From Lachnospiraceae bacterium (GTDB lineage Bacteria > Bacillota > Clostridia > Lachnospirales > Lachnospiraceae), in the NCBI GenBank assembly GCA_900770345.1, contig CAAGKF010000054.1:1-15898 (forward strand): a stretch of DNA of 15,898 nucleotides, given 5' to 3'. A program made the position numbers and the translations under genes. Each line of letters starts with the position of its first letter. The first letter of the stretch is position 1. A model generated the notes under the pieces. The model was not told where the DNA came from and searched no databases. It worked only from the letters and a program-made list of their open reading frames with translations. This document shows, in pieces, positions 1 to 6,687 of the stretch.

Positions 1-130
1 CAAGCTGATGCGCGGCATCCATCACGCGCCTGATCTTCTCGCTGCTTACATTTCCTTTTCCGTTGAGTACATTGGAGACGGTACCCTGGGCGACACCTGC
101 CAGCTTTGCAATATCCTTGATGGTTACCAT
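1..130 (-). CDS. LacI-family transcriptional regulator, N-terminal fragment
   Basis: Reading the minus strand from 130, the first 43 codons start MVTIKDIAKLAGVAQGTVSN and continue with VLNGKGNVSS. This is the classic LacI/PurR helix-turn-helix (roughly residues 3-22) followed by the start of the hinge-side helices. The rest of the gene runs off the left edge of the window. Such regulators bind a palindromic operator and respond to a sugar or related ligand, and they are often divergent from the transport operon they control. Here the base next to the start codon already belongs to the neighbouring binding-protein gene. There is therefore no ribosome-binding site and no room for a promoter. 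The domain call is secure. Whether the gene is functional in this arrangement is doubtful, because its 5' region is missing. Confidence 0.85.
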   Translation of the reverse strand, partial: MVTIKDIAKLAGVAQGTVSNVLNGKGNVSSEKIRRVMDAAHQL

Positions 131-1268
131 AAACTTCAACGCAGAGAACCCTGACATCGTCGTAGAACCCGTTTATACCGGTAACTATGATGATACCGTT
201 ACCAAAATACAGACCGCCATGCAGGGCGGAACGCCGCCTGATGTATTCGTAAGTCTGGCAACCCAGCGTTTCACCATGGCTTCCACCGGTATGGCAATGC
301 CTCTGGATGATCTGATCGCGGCTGACGGAGACGAAGGCAAGGCTTACATCGAAGATTTCCTGGAAGGCTTTATGGAGGATTCCTACGTAGACGGCAAGAT
401 CTACTCCATTCCTTTCCAGAGAAGTACCGAGATCCTTTATTACAACAAAGACGCTTTCAAGGAAGTGGGACTTGATCCGGAGAAACCGCCGACGACCTGG
501 GATGAACTCCTGGAATATGCCCAGAAGCTGACAAATGAAAACCGCTTCGGTGTAGGCATCGCTCTGAACTCAGGCTCCGCTCAGTGGCAGTTCACCGGAT
601 TCTGCCTGCAGAACAGCGTAAACGGTGAGAACCTGATGACTGAGGACGGCAAGGCAGTTCTTTTCGATACCCCTGAAAATGTAGAGGCTCTGCAGTTCTG
701 GCTTGATCTTCAGAACGAGTACAAGGTTATGGCTCCCGGTATTGTTCAGTGGACCGATCTTCCTACCCAGTTCCTGGCAGGTGAGGTTGCCATGATCTAC
801 CACACCACCGGAAATATGGCCAATATCAGCCAGAATGCCACCTTTGATTTCGGAGCAGCATTCCTTCCCGGCAATAAGAGGCAGGCAGCTCCTACCGGCG
901 GCGGCAACTTCTATATCTCCAGCGGTATTTCAGAAGACAGAGTACAGGCCGCATGGAAGTTCATCAAGTTCGCAACCGAAACAGAAAGAGCCGCTCAGTG
1001 GTCTCTGGATACCGGTTATGTTGCAACAAGAAAGTCCTGCTTCGAAACCGATATGTTAAAAGATTACTATGAGAAGCTTCCGCAGGCAAAGGTTGCCTAC
1101 GAGCAGATCCCCATCTCCAAGCCTGAACTTACCACCTACAACGCAGCGGAAATCTGGAGAGTTTTAAATGACAACATCCAGGCAGCAGTAGTCGGCGATT
1201 CCACTGCAGCGGAGGCCATGGCCAATGCTCAGGAGCAGGCAACCGAAATTCTGGAGGAATATCAGTAA
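131..1268 (+). CDS. UgpB-like ABC transporter solute-binding protein, 5'-truncated
   Basis: Extracellular binding protein of family 1 (COG1653, UgpB-like). It would deliver a sugar or phosphorylated solute to the two permeases downstream. Visible family features are the early segment FNAENPDIVVEPVYTGNYDD, the ligand-cleft stretch PFQRSTEILYYNKDAFKEVG, and a C-terminal region with DTGYVATR. The N-terminus is wrong: the homologous sequence begins abruptly at about 131. The signal peptide, the lipobox Cys and about 50-60 residues of the first lobe are absent. The open frame continues leftward only through antisense lacI sequence. An in-frame ATG at 120 exists but has no ribosome site, and a protein started there would stay in the cytoplasm. 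I read this as a gene broken at the 130/131 junction, by a genomic deletion or by an assembly chimera. The 3' part is normal and ends in TAA 93 nt before the permease gene. Confidence 0.85.
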
Positions 1269-1284
1269 ATTTCAGTTTATTCAC

Positions 1285-1340
1285 GAGGGTGTTTCAAATT
1301 TGCACGAACCGGCAAAGGGTCTGCATTTTGCAACACCCTC
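1285..1340 (+). repeat. Imperfect hairpin between binding-protein and permease genes
   Basis: GAGGGTGTT (1285-1293) pairs perfectly with AACACCCTC (1332-1340). After one mismatch the stem continues with CAAA (1295-1298) against TTTG (1327-1330), and then a looser GC/GC pairing around 1302-1303 and 1323-1324. No U-tract follows, so it is not a typical intrinsic terminator. A hairpin just after the binding-protein gene often protects that message or limits read-through, which raises binding protein over permease; that role is inferred. The arms also resemble insertion-sequence terminal repeats, but I see no flanking target duplication. Confidence 0.6.
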
Positions 1341-1361
1341 TCTGATAAAAGGATAGAGAAT

Positions 1362-2258
1362 ATGAAAACACATACCAAAAAAGAACGTGATATCAAAAAC
1401 AATCTTCTGGCCTGGGCTCTGGTTGCGCCATCTTTGTTTTTTATGCTCATTTTTACGGTTTTTCCAATTTTCCGAAGCATCTGGCTGAGTCTGACTAAAT
1501 ATAAGCTGGGCATGGAGGCACCGGAATTTATCGGTCTGGAAAACTACATTAAGCTGGCAGGCTCCTCTCTTTTCTGGAAGGTTATGGGAAATACCTTGTA
1601 TTTTGCGCTGATTACGATCATTCCCAGCATGGTAGTCGGCCTCTTTCTGGCAACGATCGTGAACAGAAAAAGCCGGTTGACCGGTTTTGTGCGCACCGCA
1701 TATTTCTATCCCGCCGTTATGCCCATGATTGCCATTGCCAGTATCTGGATGTTCATCTACATGGCAAAAAACAGTCTTTTTGACCAGATGCTGATTGCGA
1801 TCGGTTTAAAACCCATGAACGTGCTTTCCAGCAAAAAGACGGTGCTTCCGGCCCTGGCTTTCATGTATGTCTGGAAAGAAGCCGGATATCTGATGGTTTT
1901 CTTTCTTTCCGGTATCCAGAGTATTTCCGGTGAGCTGACGGAAGCAGCCAGAATAGACGGCGCCAACTCCTGGGATATTTTCCGGAAGATCACCCTGCCT
2001 CTGCTGGCCCCCACCATTCTGTTCGTATCCACCATCGCTCTTACCAACAGCTTCAAGCTGGTGGATCATGTAGTGATCATGACGGAAGGTGCGCCCAACA
2101 ACGCCTCCACCCTTCTTCTGTACTACATTTACCAGCAGGGCTTCACCAACTTCAACTATGGCGTGTCTTCCGCACTGACCACCATTATGCTTCTCCTTCT
2201 TATGATCGTGGCTCTGCCCAGATTCTTAAGTCAGGATAAGAAGATCCATTATAATTAA
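1362..2258 (+). CDS. ABC transporter permease, UgpA/MalF-type
   Basis: Inner-membrane permease of 298 residues, of the binding-protein-dependent sugar/phospho-solute importer type (COG1175). The N-terminus is cytoplasmic and charged. A first membrane helix lies near residues 15-38, and five more hydrophobic segments follow. The cytoplasmic EAA loop that docks on the ATPase is visible as EAARIDGANSWDIFRKITLP (about residues 194-213), with the conserved Gly at 200. The start is set by AAAGGA eight bases before the ATG. The gene follows the binding protein after a 93-nt spacer that contains a hairpin, and it lies 14 nt before the second permease. It should form a heterodimer with that partner. 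No ATPase is encoded in this unit, so it probably borrows one; the UgpC-like ATPase at 10087-11238 is the obvious local candidate (inference). Confidence 0.92.
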   Translation: MKTHTKKERDIKNNLLAWALVAPSLFFMLIFTVFPIFRSIWLSLTKYKLGMEAPEFIGLENYIKLAGSSLFWKVMGNTLYFALITIIPSMVVGLFLATIVNRKSRLTGFVRTAYFYPAVMPMIAIASIWMFIYMAKNSLFDQMLIAIGLKPMNVLSSKKTVLPALAFMYVWKEAGYLMVFFLSGIQSISGELTEAARIDGANSWDIFRKITLPLLAPTILFVSTIALTNSFKLVDHVVIMTEGAPNNASTLLLYYIYQQGFTNFNYGVSSALTTIMLLLLMIVALPRFLSQDKKIHYN

Positions 2259-2272
2259 AGGAGGATGCAGGT

Positions 2273-3094
2273 ATGAAGCGCAAAACATTAATCGGCTCGG
2301 CAATCACACTGTTTGCCGTTGTTCTGGGACTTTTATGGCTGATCCCCCTGATCTGGCTGATCGGTACCGCATTTTCGGTACCCTCCTTCAATATGACCCT
2401 GTTCCCTACCACACCTTTTACGCTGGATAATCTGGCCTATGTATGGAACGCCATCCCCTTCGGGACCTACTACATCAATACTCTGACTCTGGTCGTATGC
2501 ACCTTTGCGGTTCAGTTTTTTACTTCCACACTGGCTGCCTATGCCCTGGGTGTCATGGATTTCAAGGGCTCATCTATTGTATTTGCGGTGATCTTCATGC
2601 AGATCATCATTCCCAATGATGTACTGATCACCCCCAATTTCATGACCCTGTCCGATTTAAAACTGGTAGACACCAAAATCGGCATCATGCTTCCCTTCTT
2701 CGGAAGCGCCATGGCTGTTTTTCTTTTAAGGCAGCATTTTAAATCAATTCCAAAAGCTCTGTCAGAGGCGGCCAAGATCGACGGCGCCACCACCTGGCAG
2801 ACCATCTGGAGAGTATATATGCCCTGCGCAAAGCCGGCCTATCTGTCTTTCGCAGTCATTTCCGTCAGCTACCACTGGAATAATTACCTGTGGCCCCTGA
2901 TCGTAACCAACTCTCCGGAGAACCGTACCTTAACCGTAGGACTTGCGATCTTCGCCAAGTCAAAGGAGGCAAATATGCAGTGGGCCAATGTGTGCGCTGC
3001 AGCCTTTATCATCATCGCTCCTCTGCTTCTGGCTTTCTTCATTGCACAGAGGCAGTTTATGAGCAGCTTTGTAAGCGCAGGCATCAAAGAATAG
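2273..3094 (+). CDS. ABC transporter permease, UgpE/MalG-type
   Basis: Second permease of the same importer (COG0395), 273 residues, with six predicted membrane segments. The first is at about residues 8-32, and the last runs almost to the C-terminus. The EAA loop reads EAAKIDGATTWQTIWRVYMP from residue 165, with the invariant Gly at 171. A very strong ribosome site, AAAGGAGG, lies just after the stop of the first permease, which shows translational linkage. The short conserved tail (Q-F-M-S-S-F-V-S-A-G-I-K-E) is typical of the MalG/UgpE branch. It pairs with the 1362-2258 product; the substrate is set by the binding protein and is not readable from the permeases. Eighteen bases separate it from the hydrolase gene that follows. 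Confidence 0.92.
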   Translation: MKRKTLIGSAITLFAVVLGLLWLIPLIWLIGTAFSVPSFNMTLFPTTPFTLDNLAYVWNAIPFGTYYINTLTLVVCTFAVQFFTSTLAAYALGVMDFKGSSIVFAVIFMQIIIPNDVLITPNFMTLSDLKLVDTKIGIMLPFFGSAMAVFLLRQHFKSIPKALSEAAKIDGATTWQTIWRVYMPCAKPAYLSFAVISVSYHWNNYLWPLIVTNSPENRTLTVGLAIFAKSKEANMQWANVCAAAFIIIAPLLLAFFIAQRQFMSSFVSAGIKE

Positions 3095-3112
3095 ACCCGG
3101 AGGTAGCACATT

Positions 3113-3811
3113 ATGAAACTGAATTTTCTTGGAAAGGGATGCGCCTTCTATCCTGTATACGGCAACACGGGAGCTTATTTTCTGAAAGGAAAAGAGCTTT
3201 ATCTTATAGACTGCGGAGAATCCGCATTTGAACATCTGTACCGGAAGATCAATCTGGACGATCTGGAAACAGTCTACGTGATCCTTACCCATCTTCACGC
3301 GGACCATGTGGGAAGTCTGGGAACATTGATCTCCTATTTCTACTGCCTGCACGGCATGCAGATTACCGTTATTCATCCGGAGGATACCATCGAAGAGCTT
3401 CTCACCCTGGAAGGCATTGATAAAAAGGGCTATATCCATCTGAAGGAAATGCCGGAAAACAGCGCCGGTCTGAAGGCCGTTCCTGTTCCGGTAAAACATG
3501 CCCAGGATATGAAATGCTACGGCTATATCCTTTCCGACAGCGAAGACTGCATCTACTACAGCGGAGATTCCGCCGACACACCGGAAGAAATAAAAGAAAA
3601 GTTTCTGGACGGAACCATCCGGCGCATTTATCATGACACATCCACCCATGACTCCGACCATCCTTCCCACTGCTTTTACGGGAAGCTGGAGGCATGGATC
3701 CCGCCGGAAAAACGCGGACACGTCTACTGCATGCACCTGGACAGTCCCTGCGAGGATATACTGAAAGAAAGGGGCTTTCAGATCGTAGACGTAATAACTG
3801 ATCAGACGTAA
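3113..3811 (+). CDS. Metallo-beta-lactamase-fold hydrolase, RNase Z/phosphodiesterase-like
   Basis: Cytoplasmic protein of 232 residues with no signal peptide. The metal site is complete: THLHADHVGS gives His60, His62, Asp64 and His65. His129 (VKHAQD), Asp152 (YYSGDSAD) and His208 (YCMHLD) supply the usual remaining ligands. The stretch HDTSTHDSDHPSH (about residues 174-186) sits where RNase Z-type enzymes carry a substrate-handling His/Glu motif. This suggests phosphodiester hydrolysis rather than beta-lactam or glyoxalase chemistry; that is an inference from motif layout. GGAGG lies about ten bases before the ATG. The gene is embedded between the transporter permeases and mgtC with 18- and 25-nt gaps, so it is co-transcribed and may process the imported solute. 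In the neighbouring ugp operon the equivalent job is done by a GDPD enzyme. The real substrate is unknown. Confidence 0.85.
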   Translation: MKLNFLGKGCAFYPVYGNTGAYFLKGKELYLIDCGESAFEHLYRKINLDDLETVYVILTHLHADHVGSLGTLISYFYCLHGMQITVIHPEDTIEELLTLEGIDKKGYIHLKEMPENSAGLKAVPVPVKHAQDMKCYGYILSDSEDCIYYSGDSADTPEEIKEKFLDGTIRRIYHDTSTHDSDHPSHCFYGKLEAWIPPEKRGHVYCMHLDSPCEDILKERGFQIVDVITDQT

Positions 3812-3836
3812 TTTTTCACATCAAGGAGACCTGCTT

Positions 3837-4517
3837 ATGAGCCTGCTGCATTATTATTTCAATATCCCCCAGCTGCAGTTTCAGGCGGAGCTTCTGCTCC
3901 GTATCGTCCTGGCCTGTTTTCTGGGATACATCATCGGCTACGAACGAAAAAGCCGTGATAAAAGCGCCGGAATGCGCACTCACGCCATCGTCGGCCTTGG
4001 CGCCGCGCTGATCATGATCGTTTCAAAATATTGCTTTGGAGATGTGGCCGATTACGACGCCTCCCGAATCGCGGCTCAGATCGTATCCGGCGTAGGCTTC
4101 CTGGGAGCCGGCATCATTTTCGTCAGAAATAATACAGTCAGCGGACTGACCACTGCCGCAGGCATCTGGACCACCGCCGGCGTAGGCATGGCTATCGGCG
4201 CAGGCTCCTATTTTATCGGCATCTGCGCAGGCTTTCTGGTGGTATTTATACAGATCATCCTGCACAAGATCAAATTTCTGTCCGCCGAGCCTACCCGCGG
4301 TCTTTTAAAAATCACCACGGAGGATTACGACGGCGTGATGGCAGACATTCAGGCGGCCTTCGCCAAAGAGCGGATCAGGCTGCTGGGAATGAAGATCAAC
4401 AAGTCAAAGCCGGATATCAAGATCGAGCTGGATCTGCTCTATCCCTCCGGCTATGACAAAAACAAATTTCTTCTGACCTGGTCCAGAGATCCCCGAATAC
4501 ACGGGATCTCCGGGTAA
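3837..4517 (+). CDS. MgtC/SapB family membrane protein
   Basis: Membrane protein of 226 residues. The N-terminal MgtC domain holds four or five hydrophobic helices (about residues 18-146). It has the family signatures GYERKSRDKSAGMRTHAIVG (about 38-57) and GVGFLGAGIIF (about 85-95). The soluble C-terminal part (about 153-226) looks like the small ACT-like regulatory domain. Family members in pathogens affect Mg2+ limitation, ATP synthase activity and phosphate uptake; in commensal Firmicutes the role is not defined. The start is supported by AAGGAG eight bases upstream. It is the last gene of the plus-strand unit, 25 nt after the MBL hydrolase. Membership in a transport operon may be functional or just read-through. 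Confidence 0.88.
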   Translation: MSLLHYYFNIPQLQFQAELLLRIVLACFLGYIIGYERKSRDKSAGMRTHAIVGLGAALIMIVSKYCFGDVADYDASRIAAQIVSGVGFLGAGIIFVRNNTVSGLTTAAGIWTTAGVGMAIGAGSYFIGICAGFLVVFIQIILHKIKFLSAEPTRGLLKITTEDYDGVMADIQAAFAKERIRLLGMKINKSKPDIKIELDLLYPSGYDKNKFLLTWSRDPRIHGISG

Positions 4518-4570
4518 AGATCCGGAGCCGGGATTCTCCCCCTGAGATCTCAGCCCCGGAACACCGGGCA
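4504..4570. other. Dyad-rich intergenic end region between convergent genes
   Basis: The space between the convergent mgtC and M20 genes is short and full of inverted repeats. GGATCT (4504-4509) pairs with AGATCC (4518-4523) across the mgtC stop. A 10-bp palindrome TGAGATCTCA lies at 4543-4552. A GC-rich hairpin around CCGG-AACA-CCGG covers about 4553-4570. None is followed by a clear U-tract on either strand, so a bidirectional terminator role is only plausible. Confidence 0.35.
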
Positions 4571-4580
4571 GTACCCTTCC

Positions 4581-5729
4581 TCAGCGCAGCTTTTTAAGCA
4601 TTTCCACCGCTGTCTCCAGTATCCGGTCATTGAAATCATAATTTTTCGTATGAAGCTCCGGATAATCCTCTCCGTTTCCCACGCCGAATATGGCGCCGGA
4701 ACACTGTTTCAGATAATAACCGAAATCCTCGGAGGCACGGAAGGGCTCCGGCATTTCTGTCACAGTAAGACCCAGGGCTGCAGCTGCAGCCTTGATTTTT
4801 TCTGCCGACTCTGCGTGGTTGACCGTTTCCGGAAACACATCGCTGTCCGCAAAGGATACCTCCAGGCCGTCCCTTTCTGCCAGTTCTTCTGCCCTTTTTC
4901 GTATGATCTGTTCCATTTTAACCATATCCCGCTCATAATAAGCACGCAAAGTGGCAGATACTTCTCCCTCGTAAGCGGAAATTCCGAAATCCTTTTCTCC
5001 CACCGCCACCTGTACAATGGTTGCAAGGACCATTCCGTCATAAATTCCGGCTTTCTGCGTTCTTCCGATCTCCAGTACCAGCTCAGCCGCGGCCTCTGCC
5101 GGATTCTTCCCCTTCTCCGGCTGGCTGGCATGGGAGGGCGTTCCTTTAAAATGCACCGTAAACCCTTTGGAGGCGCACTGGAAAATACCGTCACGAATCA
5201 CAATGCTTCCCTCCGGATAACCGCTCATATTGTGGAAGGCATACACCTCGGAAATACCTTTTTCTTTTATCAGCCGGGCACATTCCTCGCCGCCGGCACC
5301 GATCTCCTCACCATGCTGAAAAATGAAATATACATCCCGTGAAAAATCTGCCCGGCCTGATTCCGTATCTGCCTCCTGACCGGCCTCCTGATCTGTCTCC
5401 AGAGCCAGACCGGCCAGAGCGGCGCTGTGACCGTCATGACCGCACTTGTGGGACACGCCGGGGTTCTGAGAACAGTAGGAAATATCCATATCCTCCGCAA
5501 TGGGAAGAGCGTCAAACTCCGCCCGGAAGGCCACCGCTCCGGCCTCCGGTTTTCCGCAGCGACAACAGGCATAGAACCAGTGTCCCCGGTCAGTCACCTC
5601 AAGCCCCGTTTCCTTTTTTAAAAAATCCATCAGCCGCTCTTTGGTCCGGCTCTCCTTCAGCGAAAGCTCCGGATGTGCATGAAGTTTATGGCGCAGATCC
5701 AGAATTTTCTTCTTATTTTCCTGATTCAT
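4581..5729 (-). CDS. M20D-family amidohydrolase / peptidase
   Basis: Metal-dependent amidohydrolase of the HipO/IAA-amino-acid-hydrolase group. These enzymes cleave N-acyl amino acids or small peptides in the cytoplasm. Family marks are LRHKLHAHPELSLKE near the N-terminus, FRAEFDALPIAED, the metal-binding SHKCGHDGHSAALAG, the catalytic QHGEEIGAGG, HNMSGYPEGS, the dimerisation-domain start GTPSHASQP, and PELHTKNYDFND with the C-terminal His. An acidic, Glu/Asp/Gln-rich insert of about 20 residues precedes YFIFQHGEE, longer than usual here. I place the start at the ATG at 5729 (MNQENKKK). The upstream in-frame ATG at 5741 overlaps the purine-rich ribosome site AAAGGATGGGG and would need another one. 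It lies downstream of the branched terminator that ends the ugp operon, so it probably has its own weak promoter or relies on read-through. Confidence 0.9.
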   Translation of the reverse strand: MNQENKKKILDLRHKLHAHPELSLKESRTKERLMDFLKKETGLEVTDRGHWFYACCRCGKPEAGAVAFRAEFDALPIAEDMDISYCSQNPGVSHKCGHDGHSAALAGLALETDQEAGQEADTESGRADFSRDVYFIFQHGEEIGAGGEECARLIKEKGISEVYAFHNMSGYPEGSIVIRDGIFQCASKGFTVHFKGTPSHASQPEKGKNPAEAAAELVLEIGRTQKAGIYDGMVLATIVQVAVGEKDFGISAYEGEVSATLRAYYERDMVKMEQIIRKRAEELAERDGLEVSFADSDVFPETVNHAESAEKIKAAAAALGLTVTEMPEPFRASEDFGYYLKQCSGAIFGVGNGEDYPELHTKNYDFNDRILETAVEMLKKLR

Positions 5730-5762
5730 CGTGATCCCCATCCTTTGTATGCCATTATGAAC

Positions 5763-5830
5763 TAAAAATCCTCAGCAGGCAGATTCTTCGCTGCAGGTCT
5801 GAACTGCAGCAATTTTCCTGCCCGCTGAGG
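5763..5830 (-). terminator. Branched intrinsic terminator after ugpQ
   Basis: The outer stem is CCTCAGC (5770-5776) with GCTGAGG (5824-5830), extended after one mismatch by GGCAG (5778-5782) with CTGCC (5818-5822). Inside it sits a perfect second stem, GCTGCAG (5790-5796) with CTGCAGC (5804-5810). Read on the minus strand, the outer stem is followed at once by ATTTTTAG (5762-5769), a U-rich tract. This fits a Rho-independent terminator for the operon ending with ugpQ. Alternatively it is a leader structure that controls the M20 gene just downstream. Confidence 0.65.
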
Positions 5831-5903
5831 GTACTTTAACATACATAAAATGATTTTTCAACCGGCATCACCAATTGCTTAAGCACAAAGGCCACCCCCA
5901 GCT

Positions 5904-6647
5904 TCAAGTCTGATCATAAACCCCGTCAACCACCTTTCTGCATATATCCGGTTTGTTGGTGATAATGGCTTCAATTCCTCCCTCTGCCAGCGCCCTCATA
6001 TCCTTTTCCTCATTGACGGTCCACACATGAAGCTCCAGACCGTTCTTTCTTGCCTCCGGAACCAGTTCGCCGTCCTGCATATGATATAACGCCGGATGAA
6101 GAGCATTTACACGGACCGTTTCCCTGCCGTAGCCGGCGACACCAATCCAGCCGTCGCTGTAAAGAAGGCCTGTTTTTACGGAAGACTTCAGCTGCTTTAA
6201 GATCACCAGGCTGGGATGACAGAAAGAAGAATAGATCACCCTGTCCTCCATGCCCATCTCCTCCGTCAGCCTTAAAACCTTTTCTTCTATGCCGGGATAA
6301 GGTACGATCCCCGTTTTCAACTCCACATTTACCGTCAGATTCGTGGGCTTCAGCAAAGTATAGACCTCCCGCAGGGTCGGGATCCGCGCTTCGTCATATT
6401 CCGGATGGGTTTTATTAAAATGCAGTGCCTTTAACTCCTCCAGAGTATAATCCTTCACATATCCGAAGCCGTCGCTGACGCGGTTTACTGTCTCATCGTG
6501 GACTACGACGATCTCTCCGTCCTTTGAAAGCTGTACATCCAGCTCCACTCCGTCCGCCTTCTGCATGGCAGCCAGACGGAAGGCCTCAAGCGTATTTTCC
6601 GGCGCGTAAGCGCTGGCTCCTCTGTGTGCCCAAACCTTTGTCTTCAT
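5904..6647 (-). CDS. ugpQ: Glycerophosphodiester phosphodiesterase, cytoplasmic
   Basis: Hydrolyses glycerophosphodiesters such as glycerophosphocholine to glycerol-3-phosphate and the alcohol. The protein has 247 residues and no signal peptide. The GDPD signatures are all present: AHRGASAYAPENT (His8, Arg9, Glu17), GVELDVQLSKDG (Glu35, Asp37 as metal ligands), VVHDETVNR (His50 as the second catalytic His), and the C-terminal VWTVNEEKDMRALAEGG-type strand followed by ITNKPD. GAGGAG lies seven bases before the ATG. It is the last gene of the ugp operon, 40 nt after ugpB, and a branched terminator follows. This is the same pairing of importer and diesterase as in enterobacterial ugpBAECQ, which supports the symbol. 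Cleavage after import, in the cytoplasm, is expected. Confidence 0.93.
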   Translation of the reverse strand: MKTKVWAHRGASAYAPENTLEAFRLAAMQKADGVELDVQLSKDGEIVVVHDETVNRVSDGFGYVKDYTLEELKALHFNKTHPEYDEARIPTLREVYTLLKPTNLTVNVELKTGIVPYPGIEEKVLRLTEEMGMEDRVIYSSFCHPSLVILKQLKSSVKTGLLYSDGWIGVAGYGRETVRVNALHPALYHMQDGELVPEARKNGLELHVWTVNEEKDMRALAEGGIEAIITNKPDICRKVVDGVYDQT

Positions 6648-6687
6648 TCACATTCTCCTCTATCGATCAGCCTGTTCATTTATCATT

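Noticed and set aside
63..130. Start of the binding-protein reading frame at 63
   Set aside because: Residues encoded from 63 to about 130 are the antisense of the lacI helix-turn-helix. They resemble no signal peptide and have no ribosome site.
120..130. ATGGT-T-ACCAT palindrome at the junction as a recombination site
   Set aside because: The palindrome is simply the first 11 bases of lacI and would exist without the junction; it is not evidence for site-specific recombination.
2960..3736. 258-codon open frame on the minus strand
   Set aside because: It runs antisense to the permease end and the MBL hydrolase, whose motifs are complete. No ribosome site or recognisable domain supports it.
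5340..5420. Repetitive acidic insert in the M20 protein as a frameshift or repeat expansion
   Set aside because: The frame is intact on both sides and all catalytic motifs remain, so it is treated as a surface-loop variation.
5742..5903. T-box or riboswitch upstream of the M20 gene
   Set aside because: No T-box antiterminator core or other known aptamer motif is visible; a branched terminator explains the pairing.
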